DNA of 64,000 nt, taken from NCBI GenBank assembly GCA_023935145.1, contig CM043697.1, forward strand, positions 52,930,001-52,994,000. Reading direction: 5' to 3'. The notes under the pieces were generated by a model, which had not been told where the DNA came from, searched no databases, and worked only from the letters and a program-made list of their open reading frames with translations. The stretch is from Bretschneidera sinensis (taxonomy: Eukaryota; Streptophyta; Magnoliopsida; Brassicales; Akaniaceae). Below, in pieces: positions 35,528 through 47,716 of the stretch; the first letter of the stretch is position 1, and every line of letters starts with the position of its first letter. Made by a program: the position numbers and the translations under genes.

Positions 35528-35592
<65 letters not shown>

Positions 35593-36352
35593 GTGAGATC
35601 TTTAAAAAGAGAATTCCTTGATATTTTATGATAGAAATTAATTGATTGGGTTAAAATCCTTAATGAAATTTCAAACGAATTTAAAATATTAATTTAAATT
35701 TAATCTCTCTTTTTATATATATATATCTGAGAATTCTTTAATATTTTATGATAGAAATTGGTTGATTGGGTTAAATGGATTTTGAGAATGCTGAACCAAT
35801 CATGAAGAGATGGGATTCTGATTCCCATGTGGGGGGTTAGTAGGTGGACCACTTTGAAGACTGCTAACTCCACATGGACTTCATATTCCACAGGACTTTA
35901 TATTATATCAAATCAATTTATCAATTTTTGCCGCTTCAGTTTCAATTCTTGTATTTTTATAGGTGTCCTCCGAATTAAGATATATATCTCTTTTTCTCCA
36001 ATCACAAAGCTCCGATTTTAACATTTTAAGGAATCATCTACTTTTCAAAGTGACACTTTCTTAAAGTACCACTATTCAATTTCCCCCAACATAATAATAT
36101 TCCTATTTTCAGCCAAAGAAATTAAAAATTGATTTAATTTGCTTGTATATTCAGATATTAGAAGCTTAATATCATTCTGTCTTCTTCTTACAAAATGTTT
36201 GGCTGAAAGTGAAGAAATTTGAATACTTTAGGCCTGAGTAGCATTTTGAATATGAGTAAAGGCCGTACACCCGATTTTGACATTTATTTGTGCCATCCGA
36301 TCGGAAGATGAGTTACCATCCAATCATTACAATAATTTTTTTTAATTATTAT
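34006..36352. other. Intergenic AT-rich region with degenerate repeats
   Basis: At about 34915-35525, three very imperfect units of 150-190 bp share TTGATTGATAATT, ATTAATAACATTATTTTTTG and ATCAATGAAATT motifs. From 35483 to about 35776 a second pair shares TTTCAAACGAATTTAAAATA and ATTTTATGATAGAAATT with a (TA)n tract between. No gene was seen. Confidence 0.5.
35529..35589. repeat. (TA)n microsatellite, about 30 units
   Basis: Uninterrupted alternating TA over about 60 bp, inside the degenerate repeat region. Confidence 0.95.
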
Positions 36353-37013
36353 TGTTGATGTCAAAAAAGTAGACGAAATCATCCTATCTTCAATGATTTT
36401 TCAATGGAGTTTGTTGAAGATTCGCCTTTGCAAGAGGAGTCTTGGGTTGAAGGGTTTCTGCAGGCTAGCAATAGGCAGTGACCTGCAAAAAAAGTCTCCC
36501 AAAGTTTTTGTACTCTAGGGAGGATTTTTCGATGCTCAAATCAGTAGACACTCTTATGAAGTGAAAGAAGAAAGATTTTAGAAGGTGAGAGAATATTTGG
36601 GAGAAAGAGAGAACCAGACTAGTTCTCTTTTTTTTTCGTATGATTTTTCCCTATAACTGTGATTCCCTCTCTCTCTATTTTCTATCTCTTCTAAGTGTTG
36701 TTTAGGTAATGCTTTTTTTTTTGTTCTTTTTTGTTCTCTCTTTTCCTGTCCCTTGTTCAAAGGTAAAGACTCCTTTATATAGGAGTTGACATGTTGTTGA
36801 TTTCCTAGGGTAGGACATCGTTAGACTGCTTCGAGCCTCACAACGGACAACTCTTTGTACTTGAAATATATAATTTTCTTCTAAGTTGTCTCGTGTCAGG
36901 AGGTATGATCGCATATACATCTCAATAACTAGTCGGAGTCACTTCACCGCTTGAAAGTTATTAAATGACCACGTGTTAGACTATTACTGAGTAGTATTAT
37001 TTTGATCACATCA
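36353..37013 (-). mobile_element. Possible solo LTR, Tat-like, diverged
   Basis: The minus strand begins TGATGTGATCAAAATAAT (37013) and ends GACATCAACA (36353), the same end style as the Tat LTR at 20117 (GGCATCAACA). A TATA-like CCTATATAAAGGAG lies near 36770-36783, and TTTTTCGATGCTCAAATCAG near 36527 echoes the Tat LTR's CTCCGATGCTTAAGTTAG. The flanks ATTAT and ACTGT do not match, so insertion is not proven. Confidence 0.4.
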
Positions 37014-38099
37014 ACTGTAATAAGTTAGATTTATGAGTTTTAATTGGTTCTGTGATTAAAAGACAAAATCGAATATCTATCGGTAGTCTAGAATGGCTAC
37101 ATAACAACGCTCTTTGAATGTTTAGAAATTGGGTGTTGCAAAATAGTACTAATATTGTTAAATATGACACAAATATAGTATACGCTCTATAAAACCTAAT
37201 TATAGCAATACATGCACAAATTTAAAATGAATAAGCAATGGAAAACAACCTTCAAATTGAATTATGGGGACACTATTGTTTTTCCTTTAAATGTACTGAA
37301 AAGATACAATATTGTTAAGATGTGCGTGCACGTGAAAAGATTTGGCATCTCTGTCTTGTAGCATGAAAGAAGCTAATTTGGTTGTGTAATTAGATGGATT
37401 CTAATTCTCTCCAGCTCTCATCATGTCAGTTTAATTAGATAGATGGAATAAATGTCAGGAGGCTAAAAACAATAGTCAAATTTCACAATTATATATCTAT
37501 AAGTAAGCACATGCAATATGATCACATATTTTCGTTCGTATTTTTCCTTATGGGATATAGCATGCACATGACGTTGACGTTATAGTGCATTAGCATGTTT
37601 TTGCGCTAGATCTTGCCTCTTAAGTAGTGTGTATATATATATATATATATATGACTTCAATTCCCTGCAAATGTAGTGGTTAAACATCAAAATCAAGCAA
37701 TATTTCCACTTGATTTAATCATATTTCATAACCCAATAATTAGTTCTATTCTTTGGTTTATCCATTACATAAAACTAGCTACAACATTAATGCATCTTTT
37801 TATTCACTTTATCTCTTTTGGTTTACACTTGATAATTGAATACTAACTTTTGTGAAAGAAAAGAACAACACTCTTGATGTGTTAAATAATTTCTCTTTGA
37901 TACTATTAACTACTGTCATATGAATTAATGCCTTCTTCCTCTAAGAAATCATTCAAAAATGATCCGATTTCAATCCTTTTACTTTTGAATAAAATGATGT
38001 AATGTGAATAATTTATATGTTATCAATAAAATGCATTAGATACTCTAATATGTATCATTCTTTTACTATTTTTTTTCTTCAAAAAACGGAAAAAAGAGA
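37014..38099. other. Intergenic, no gene seen
   Basis: AT-rich; a short (TA)n run at about 37630-37652. This is the original flank of the CACTA element. Confidence 0.55.
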
Positions 38100-38350
38100 C
38101 ACTACAACAGAATTAATATATGCCAGCGCTTCAATCCCGGTGCTTTCCAAAAACGCCGCAATTTAACTATCGCCGACGCTTGTTTTGTGGCGATTCAAGG
38201 AAGCGCCGCAATATACAAAGGACATATACCGACGCTTTAAAGCGCTGGAATATGAAATGGGTTTCGAGCATGGCGCTTTAAAGCGCCGGTATTTGGTAAG
38301 CTGCATATTCCGGCGCTTGAGCGCCGGTAATTTCCAATATATATTATATT
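38100..38350 (+). repeat. CACTA terminal inverted repeat end and subterminal repeats
   Basis: After CACTACAACAGAATTA, the next 230 bp hold at least eight short direct and inverted copies of a GCGCCG / CGGCGCTT / CCGACGCTT motif, several as hairpins (GGCGCTTTAAAGCGCCGG near 38272-38290). In En/Spm such subterminal motifs bind the TNPA-type protein; here that is inferred. Confidence 0.75.
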
Positions 38351-39200
38351 GCGCCAGAATTTTCCCCCGAAATTTTTTTTCTGCCCATGTCCGCGCCATT
38401 CTCTCCCAAAATCTTCCAGACACCGATCTCTCTCTCCGGTTTCCTCCCCCTCCTCTACTCTCTCTCGGTTTCACTCTCTCACTTCCCCCTCTCTCTCTTA
38501 GAAAATTTAGTTATATTTTTCTCATTGTTGGCGTGAAGGAAGAGTCCAGCATCAGCCACCACTGTTTCCTCCTCAATTTTTTGGTAAACTCTTACCTCTC
38601 AAATGTTAACTCCCTATTTATACACATTTAAATGTATTTCTTTTGTTGGATTTCTAAGTTTTGTCAATGGGTCTTTGAGATAAACTCCTCTTTATTGATT
38701 TTCAGTGAAAAATATTGATGTTTCATGCATTGTTATATTCCTGAATGTTTCATGCAGATACCGTTTGTGTATTCACTGGGATGTGAATCCAAACAATAAC
38801 TTATTGTAATTGTGAGATTTTCGGTCATTGTTATGTTTTTATGATTTCTTCTTCTCCCATCTTGCTTCAAGGTTACTACTGTTTTGCTTGAAAACATTTA
38901 ATTTTATGTTTTTGTTTTTCCAAGTTTGCTGTTTCGAGTATATATCTATTTCATTGGTTTGACTTACTTAGACGTGATCTTTAACTAAATTGACTGGTAA
39001 GAATAGACAATGACAAAATTGTATAACCACGGTTTGCCCCACAACCCATCAATCTAATCCACTTGATTAATGTACTGAAAAAAATTGTTTAAACATTTTC
39101 ATTTCATTAAGATATTTTTGCAAAAATTAAAGCCCCCATACATTTTAGCGTGGGACTGCATTAATTAAAGAAAATCGAACCTTTGAATCATATTTTTTAT

Positions 39201-39380
39201 TAACTTTAAATTTATGGTTACCATTGCTACTAACGATAGGAATGTCATATAATTAATTATATTTCAATGTTATTATAATTATGATTAGATTAACTTTAAA
39301 TTTATGGTTACCATTGCTACTAAGGATAGGAATGTAATATAATTAATTATTTTTCAATGTTATTATAATTATGATTAGAT
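39201..39380. repeat. Tandem duplication, 90-bp period, two copies
   Basis: TAACTTTAAATTTATGGTT at 39201 recurs at 39291 with about three differences over 90 bp. It lies in the CACTA leader or intron before the transposase ATG. Confidence 0.9.
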
Positions 39381-39887
39381 AAAATTAATATAATAAAAAT
39401 AAAAATGTAATAGTAATTACATTAAAAAAATGTAACAGTGATTACGTATATGAGTTGTGAATCATATGTTTTGTTTTCAATTTTGTTTGGCATTTTCATA
39501 TTGTAAAATACATTTACAAATCGTCAAAATTTACTTGTATATGAGTTGTGGTGTCAGACTGTCATCAAAGATCAAATCTCATTTATTGTGTAATCAATTA
39601 TTTTTTAAAAGTAAATTACAGAGCCCATGAATTATGGCCCACATGATTTATTTTTTAAAACTTATTATTTATTGAAAAGTTGTCAACTAAACTAGTTACA
39701 GTTGGGCTCTTTTAAATATGAGTGCACACATGTATGATAGATTATATTTTTCTTTGTTGTTATCAATTTCAGTTCATCCACTTACCAATCAAATCGAAGT
39801 TTGTGATTATGCATTCTTTTGCCAAAAATATTACAATACTAACTTGATTAACATTGTTTTAGGAAAGTCTATTAGCGTCATCTAAAA

Positions 39888-42800
39888 ATGGATAAAAGTT
39901 GGATAGATAAACCGAGGTCGAGTAAAGCCTATATGGATGGTGTTGCAAACTTCATTAGATTTGCGTGTCAAAAAGCTTGTGCTCGTGGTAGTATTGTTTG
40001 TCCATGTAGGAGATGTGGTAATTGTTATTCATTCGAACCAGAAATTGTTCAGAAACATCTATTGTATAATGGGTTTAGTCCTGGTTACACCGAGTGGGTT
40101 TTTCATGGGGAAAAAGTCTCTCGTATAGACCACACTCACACTAGTTCACAACCCATTAGTGTTCCAGGTGGCTTCATAGGACGAGATGACATGTTGGGTT
40201 TGCTCCGAGGTGCCTTCCAAGTTACTTGTGAAAACTCAAACAATGAACCGTTACGTTTAGGAATCGAAGTGGGATCTTCAAATGAGCATGGTGAAGAGCA
40301 ACAGGCTCATTGTGGGGTTGAGTTCAATAATTATGGTGATTCTTCAGACGTCGAACATCCAGTTCATTCTGCTATTGATGAGACGACTCAGTATCGCAAC
40401 TTGATGAAAGATTACAATACTGAACTTTATCCGGGTTGTCAGAATTTCACAAAGTTAAGTTTCATGTTATATTTACTACACCTCAAATGTTTGAATGGGT
40501 GGTCTGGCAAATCTCTGACTATGTTGCTTGAGTTTATCAATATAACATTTTCGATGTGTACACCATTGCCATCAAATTATTATGAAGCCATGAAGATTAT
40601 CAAAGGATTGGGTCTTGGGTATGAGAAGATTCATATTTGTCGTAATGACTGCACATAGTATTGGGGTGAGCATTTGAATGATGAATTTTGTCATGCGTGT
40701 GGCGTGGCACGGTGGGTCAAAAACACAGTTGATGATGAGGATTCGTTGAATGAGATGGATGGTCAATCGAAAAAGAAAAAGCCAGCTAAAGTATTGCGTT
40801 ATTTTTTACTAATACCGAGATTGAAGAGGATATATATGTCATCAAAAACGGCTTCGTTGATGAGATGACATGACAAAGATCGGACAAAGGATGAGATTTT
40901 AAGACACCTTGCGGATGGATTAGCCTGGAATGAATTGGATAGATTGTATCCCGATTTTGCAGCTGATCCTCGGAGTGTTAGGCTTGGCTTAGCTAGTGAC
41001 GGGTTTAATCCCTTTCGAACAATGAGTTCAACCTATAGCACATGGCCCATTCTTTTAGTCCCATACAACGTGTCACCGTGGCTTTGCATGAAGCAAACAT
41101 CCTTCATCCTTTCAATGGTGATTCCTGGTGAGAGAAGCCCCGGTAATGATATTGATATCTTTTTGCAGCCTCCAATTGAAGAGTTGAAACAATTATGGGA
41201 TGGTGTTGATGCGTCCACCAATCAAAGTTTTAAGCTTCGCGCTTCTCTTCTTTGGACCATTAATGATTTTTCAGCCTATGCAAACTTATCTGGTTGGAGC
41301 ACCAAAGGGCGGGTTACTTGTCCATGTTGTGGGGAATCTACACATTCTGTATGGTTAAAGCACGGGGGAAAGTTTTGCTATATGGGTCATCGTTGATGGT
41401 TAGCAGAAAATCATGAGTTTCATTTTCAAAAGGATCAGTTTGATGGCACCATAGAGTTGGGATCTGCTCCTATTCCACCGTCTGGGCACGATATTTTAAG
41501 ACAACTAGAGGGTGGAAACTATAGCTATGGTAAAACCTCAAAGCTTTCTAAGAAGACGGCAAGAGAGGATGTTAGTGTCTCTACGGGGCAAGTGCTAGTG
41601 GATGAAGGTGATAGCCTTTTTGAGGGTGTGGACGAATTTCTTGAAAATGTTGATAATAAGGATATTCCCATGGATGAAGGAGTTGTAGATACGGTGTGGA
41701 AAAAAAGAAGCATTTTTTTTGAGTTACCATATTGGAAAGACAATCTATTACATCATAATTTAGATGTGATGCATATAGAGAAGAATGTATGTGATAATTT
41801 GATTGGAACAATATTGAATATAGATGGTAAGACTAAAGATAATAAGAAGGCACGCCGCGATCTCGAGAAAATTGGTATTAGGAAAGACCTCCATTTAGTT
41901 GTTCTTCCTAATGGAAAAGATCACTCGCCTCCGGCATGCTACACTATGTCCACGAAGGAGAAGCAGAATTTCTTAATAGTTTTGGCAAATCTTAAAGTTC
42001 CTGACGGGTATGCATCAAACATCTCGAGATGTATCAACCTAAAGGATCGTAAGCTGTTAAACTTAAAGAGTCATGACGGTCACATATTGATGCAAGAAAT
42101 CCTTCCAATTGCCTAAAGAGCATCTTTGCCTAGACATGTTCTAGCAATTGTGTCTGAGTTATCATCATTTTTCAAAGCTTTATGCTCTAAAGCCCTTGAT
42201 CCCCATGAGCTTGACTTATTGGAGTCGCGTGTTGCTTTGACACTCTACCATTTGGAGAAAATATTTCCCCCAGGTTTCTTTACCATTATGGTTCATCTTA
42301 TCGTTCACTTAGCCTGCGAGGCTAGACTTGGGGGTCTCGTACACTACAGGTGGATGTATCCTGTTGAGAGGTTAGATGTTCAAAGCTATTTTGTGCACTT
42401 TGTTTTTTTTGTTATATATTGGATACTTAATTAATCTTTAAATTTTTGGCTTCGCAAGGTATTTAGTGCGCTTGAAATCTTATGTATGTAATAGAAGTCG
42501 ACCCGAGGGGTCAATTGCTGAAGGGTATAATGGAGAAGAGTGTCTAACATATTGCTCCTAATACTTCAAAGGTATAGAGAGAAGATTCAACCGTCCCCAA
42601 AGGAACAATGATACTGTAAATTTTCCAGATGAATACATGTTTTCCTCTGGTGGACGGATAATGGGAAAGATTGTGAGTGTTGAGCTCGATGATGTGTCAT
42701 TGGCTCAAGCACATCGTTATGTGTTGCTCCATAATGATAAACTTTCTGACCTTCGTAGGTTAGTATCAATAAAGGAACTTAATATGATATCATGTGTTTA

Positions 42801-43600
42801 AATTGAGTTTTTATTACTTGTTGTTAGCACTGTGATGGCTAACAGTTACATAAAAACATCAATTATTGCAGCTCATTTTTGGTTGCTCAAAGACTAACCA
42901 ACCGTTCCAATCGACCAATACAAATTCTCGAACAAAAGTGGTTGGTTGAGAAATTTTCCTCATGGCTTATGAGGCAGGTTAGGCATAATAACAAGAGTCT
43001 TCGATTTCTATAAGTGTTATAAATAAAACATTGAATATTGTTGTCTTATATTAATTGTTGGAAAATGTTTAGGTGCCATAGATGGTGGATAACAATTATT
43101 CAGATGAACTAATTGCCTTTGCTCGAGGTCCGAATAATATTATTAGGAGATTCAATGGATTCAACATCAACGGCTTTAAATTCCACACAAAGGAACGTGA
43201 GAGGTGTAGAAGATCTCAAAATTCGGGAGTGATGGTTGAAGCGGATGATAAAATGTATTATGGTGTGCTCAACGATATCATCGAGCTGGATTACTATAGG
43301 ACGTTTAAGATTGTGTTGTTCCGTTGTGATTGGGTGGATATTAATTCCCCCAAGGGTTTAATGAAAGATGCAAGTGGTTGCATTATTGTGAACTTGAATA
43401 GGTTAATACACACTGGTCAGTTATTGAAGGATGACCCGTTCGTACTTTCATCTCAAGCGAAGCAAGTGTTTTATGTGCAAGACCCAACAATGAAGGAATG
43501 GTATCATGTTGTGATCACGAAGCCAAGGGACCTATATGAAATGGGGGAAAAAAGGCAGGAAGAGGAAACAAGAAGATTAAATCAGAAATATCGACAATGA
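39888..43600 (+). pseudogene. CACTA TNP2-type transposase, with at least six nonsense codons
   Basis: The N-terminus matches the transposase-associated domain (MDKSWIDKPRSSKAYMDGV, CPCRRCGN). It is followed by the Transposase_21 region (YPGCQNFTKLSFMLYLLHLK, GLGYEKIHICRNDC), FNPFRTMSSTYSTWPI, LLHHNLDVMHIEKNVCDN, the DUF4218 region (RHVLAIVSELSSFFKALCSK) and the DUF4216 region (43082-43600: FALARGP-like, YGVLNDIIELDYY). Exons by GT..AG and phase: 39888-42370, 42459-42758, 42872-42977, 43073-43600. The frame is otherwise kept, but stops fall at 40656, 40866, 41394, 42114, 42559 and 43079. TNP2 cuts the transposon ends. This copy is dead, yet the lack of frameshifts suggests silencing decay rather than great age. 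Confidence 0.85.
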
Positions 43601-44183
43601 CACTTACAATCAGTGCATGCCTTCTAATGTAGTGGTAGACGATCAATTAGATTGTATCTCAACTTGGGCTAGGATGGACATTGACGAAGATACCAACTAA
43701 TTTTATGTGTATTTTCGTGTAATTATATTTGGATGTGTATTTATGTGATGGACATGTGTGTCAACGAGTTTTGTAAGGTTTTATTGTAATCTATCGGGTT
43801 ACTGTTACTTTGTTTCACACTTAACAAGAGTCCTGAACTTTTTTGCCTACAGTTTGTGGAATGCTACTTTAGACTGTCGTAAATTTCTGTTTTGGTTGTA
43901 TCGTTGATTATTGTTTGTTCTTTAAATCCAATTTGAATCATTTATTTGTTCATAACTTCTCAGGTGCTCAGAAGTTATAACTTCTCAGGTACTCAGAAGT
44001 TATTGATTGCTGCATTTGCTGTGACTTCTTGGCCATTCCTATCTTTCAGGTGTGGTTCTTCTAATTCTTGTTAACTTTTAATGTATTTTTGATAGTGTGA
44101 GATATAATCATTTTAATGTTTTTATCTCTACAGATTACAAGATGTATAGGTAAAAAAATATCCCTCCATCGGTTAGAGATAAC

Positions 44184-45399
44184 ATGTCAAACCAGTATGC
44201 AGCTGAGTCTTCACACCATCAAGAAGATATTCACCATGAGCATGACTATCACCTTGACGATGATCATGACACACAAACTGATTCTGAGACTGATCCAATA
44301 ACATCGGGAAGTGAGCACAATGATAGTGAACAATACAAGATAATTGGTAATTTCTGTATTAGAATACATTCTATATATAACTAGTTTGATACCACATTGT
44401 TATACTAATTATATAATTTATGTTTTCAATGTATAGATTCTGAAGGGAGGGTGAGGAAGCAGACACGTATCTTGAGAACCTCACAAGTGTGGTCCCTTGA
44501 ACATGGGAAAAAAATTGTGGTCCACTTTAATGCACGTCATCAACCTATTAAGAAAGGTGGCCAAATGTTAAATAGCTGGTTGGGCAAGGTAGCGAAGAGA
44601 GGGAACCTTTGTCCGCTTAATTACACGGATTAGAAAAAGGTCCCTTCTAGCTACAAGAAGGACCTTGTTATATTGATTCGGGTAAGTAACAACTTAATAA
44701 CCATTGATTGCCTCCAATCTCTCTTTATGTTTTTGTTTATTCGTGGTGTTGTACATGCATAATTCCTAACACCAATAATGCTTATTTGACATCGATTTCC
44801 TTTCTGTGTGGTAGAGAAAGTTTCATTACCCTACGATTGAGGCGATAGACAACCTTTTGTTGAGGATGATAGGGAAAAAATGGAGGGACTACCGATATGT
44901 GCTGAAAAGGGACTACATGAGGAACAAAACGAAACAACAAGTTTTGAGCAATGATGTTCCAAAAGGTGTAGATCAAGACCAGTGGAAGCAACTGGTGAAC
45001 TACTGGTTCTCTGACCAGAGTGAGGTTGTTTTAAGACAATAATGTTCATTTGGATTCTCATTGTTTCTATTTTTCTATTAATGACTGATTATTCAATTGA
45101 TTTATTATTGGTGTAGAAATATTCGACTATAAGGATAGCGGCACGTGAAAGACAACAATGTCCTCACACGTCTGGTTCAAAGAGTTTTGCTAGACGACGG
45201 GACGAATATGTGAGTTAATTTGCTTTATTAATCCAATCTTTCATTTAAGATGTCACTGTCACAATTTGATCTCTTTCTATACATGGTAGGAGATGACACA
45301 TGGGAATGAGCCCAGGTGCGTAGAATTTTTTGCTGAAACTCATAAACGCAAGGATGGAACTTTTATTGATGATGCATCACGACAATTTATGATAAGTTG
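44184..45399 (+). pseudogene. CACTA second protein (Transposase_24/TNPA-like), split by introns and one stop
   Basis: Likely exons: 44184-44345 (His/Asp-rich MSNQYAAESSHHQEDIHHEH); about 44437-44681 (KKIVVHFNARHQPIKKGG, WLGKVAKRGNLCPLNY); about 44816-45027 (KWRDYRYVLKRDYMRNKT, WKQLVNYWFSDQSE); about 45118-45210 (RIAARERQQCPHTSGSKSFA) and about 45292-45399 (EPRCVEFFAETHKRKDGTF). The WFSD, SGSKSFA and FxETHxRKDGTF motifs mark the plant En/Spm Transposase_24 family, the likely DNA-binding partner of TNP2. A TAG at 44631-44633 stands where the family has Trp. The 3' end may lie beyond the Athila insertion. Confidence 0.75.
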
Positions 45400-45589
45400 A
45401 ATATATTTAAAAATAGGGAAAAAGCCTAATTTTTTTTTATTCCTTCCTATTTTCACTTGATGTGGAATGAAAGAAAGAAGAGAGCCTTCAATTAAGTTAA
45501 GAAATATATAACTTTCATCAAGGAAGGGTGATAAAATATTTTTGACCTAAAAGTTTGATGTTATTATTTTTTTTAAATGAGGATGACTT

Positions 45590-47491
45590 TGATAGGAACA
45601 CTTTGTGTTACGTTTTTAATGCCTTTCCTACCCTATTTGGCTTTGCAATTCTCTTAACTTTGTTATTTTGAGCTTAGTTTCTTTTCTTAGTATTTAAAAA
45701 GCTTGTGAACGTGGGAATGGTAAAATAAGGCGCTAAAATGAGTTTTCCTAGTTACTTTAGGAAATCTAAGTGGATTAAGAAAATAGTCTTATCATTTTAA
45801 GAAACTTTTCTAATTATGGAAACTTTCCTTATCTATTATTTGCTGATTTCTTTGTAGGATTCCACCTTGGAATTATTTGGATGATGTGTCAAAACACAAG
45901 AGAATATTGGAGTCCATTAGTGACATGGGTATGTCCAACCTAACATGGGCTTGCCCAACAAAAAATCACATAATCTCTTGTCAACTAAGCAAGGTGCAAG
46001 GTCCAAGCCCAAAGTGGAGGAAGATTCAGATGCAACAGCCTACTGGATTTTGGCCCATCATAACAGGCCCAAACAATATCATTTTTGAGACTTTCTTAGG
46101 TCCAAATTGAAGTTCAAGACGTCTTCTTTCCAGCCCAACAAGTTTCAGCTCATTTGGAGATGTGTGGAAGAAGATATGACCGTTTGAATTCTACTAGTTG
46201 GGTCCTCCTGAAATTTCGGGATTGTATTCCTTTTTCTTACTTTTGGCCATTCCTTGATTCTTTGCATGTTTTAGGGATTGTTTCCTTGCATGTTTTAGGG
46301 ATTGTTTCCTTGCATGTTTCATGGCTTGTTTTTAGCATTGTTTTCTTGCTTTTCCTAAGCTTAGAGGGTTGTTCTAAGCTCTATAAATAGGGTGTTTGTA
46401 AGCTGAAAGAGATCATCTTTTCTCTTGGAACCATCTCTACTCAAAATTCAAGAAGCAAAAGGCTGAAACACTCCACCATTCCTTCTCTAATTGTGAGCAC
46501 ATTAGGACTTTTCCAAAATGTGTTATCCTTCATCTATCATCATAGCCGTGAGGTTCATCACCATTAACATCTCAAGCTTCCTTGAGTGTGTTCAAGAAGT
46601 GTACCCCTTACGGCTATTCTTTTTAATTGTTTCAGCCTTGGATTCTTATGTTAGATATTATTATTAATTCAATGAGTTGGTTAATTTTCAGATTTATTCT
46701 TTAATGTTTTTGAATTGTTCATGATATGTAGACATATTAATTCATTACATATGTTGAATTTTCAGTTCTGTTATATTGAAAACTTTGATATTGCAAATCA
46801 TTGAAGCCATAATCGCACTTTCGATCACCTAATTGATCTGGAGTACGATTTAAAGTGGTAAAAGCTATGAACAATAGCCAATGTTCTGGAAATTGCATGT
46901 TCTTTATCCATGGATTTTTTCATAGGAATAAGGAACATGTTATTGAATCATAATTCCTTTTGATCTTAATGATTTGTTTAAGTAATTGTAAGGATGCGCT
47001 GAGTATTAACTTGATTGCTTAAACAAAATAACTAGCTGATGGACTTTTCCTAAGCTTAATGATTATCTAAGAAGGAATTTATAAAGTGCATGATCTCTTT
47101 AGGCTTGCACTTTGATTCAATTCTGATATGTGATTGAGGCACGAATTCGTTGTCTACATTGAAACAATTTGATTAGTCATTTAACAAACTTGATTTTCTG
47201 AATTGTGAGAGAAAATGATCAATTGTAAATAATTGTTCTTTAATTTCCTTAGTAAAATTAGTAAAAAGAAAAATCAGATCATGAAAACCCCCTAATCTTA
47301 TGTAATGTTAATAGATGTAGATTTATATTTGTTTATAAACTGCTAATTAAACCAATCAAATCATTTATTATTATTTTTATGACTCTTTAGTATAGAGTAC
47401 CCGCAATCCCCGGCCAATAACGATACCCTACTAATCACTTTACTACAATCTTCTGCAGGGTTTGTTGATGACCGAAATAAACGGTCTATCA
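45590..47491 (+). mobile_element. Athila 5' LTR (1902 bp)
   Basis: It starts TGATAGGAAC and ends GGTCTATCA. The TATA box CTATAAATAGGG is at 46381-46392. Bases 45921-46404 are the core also present in the CRM-like LTR; the first 331 bp and last roughly 1.09 kb are not. Confidence 0.95.
46382..46389 (+). promoter_or_regulatory. TATA box of Athila LTR
   Basis: TATAAATA in the context AAGCTCTATAAATAGGG, with the same element at 62507-62514 in the 3' LTR. Transcription would start about 30 bp downstream, in the leader beginning GTTTGTAAGC. Confidence 0.75.
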
Positions 47492-47493
47492 AA

Positions 47494-47510
47494 TGGCGCC
47501 GTTGCCGGGG
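47494..47510 (+). other. Athila primer binding site, tRNA-Asp type
   Basis: TGGCGCCGTTGCCGGGG starts 2 bp after the LTR and is complementary to the 3' end of plant tRNA-Asp, the primer used by Athila elements. This differs from the initiator-Met site of the other elements in this window. Confidence 0.85.
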
Positions 47511-47716
47511 ATTGCAAAATCTCTATATTTTAGTGCCATTTAACTTGTTAATATTCTTCTTAGCATATAATATAACTTGTGTTTTACTTGATTGCAATTT
47601 TAGCATGTGACTTCCTTAAAACCATTTGTAACATTTGTAAGGGAAGCTATTATTATTTGTATTTCAAACTTTAACTTATATATTGATTCCTTTGCTTTTG
47701 TTATTTAGGTCGATGA

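Larger units (their letters stand above)
38100..45584 (+). mobile_element. CACTA (En/Spm) transposon, left portion, decayed
   Basis: The left end CACTACAACAGAATTA (38100) is a typical CACTA terminal sequence, preceded by AGA as possible 3-bp target. The subterminal region is GC-rich with repeated GCGCCG/CGGCGC motifs. Two genes follow on the plus strand, a TNP2-type transposase and a second Transposase_24-type protein, the usual CACTA arrangement. The sequence is interrupted at 45589/45590 by Athila and may resume after 63621. No right terminal sequence (ending in GTTGTAGTG or similar) was found before 64000, so the 3' end is lost or lies outside. Confidence 0.85.
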
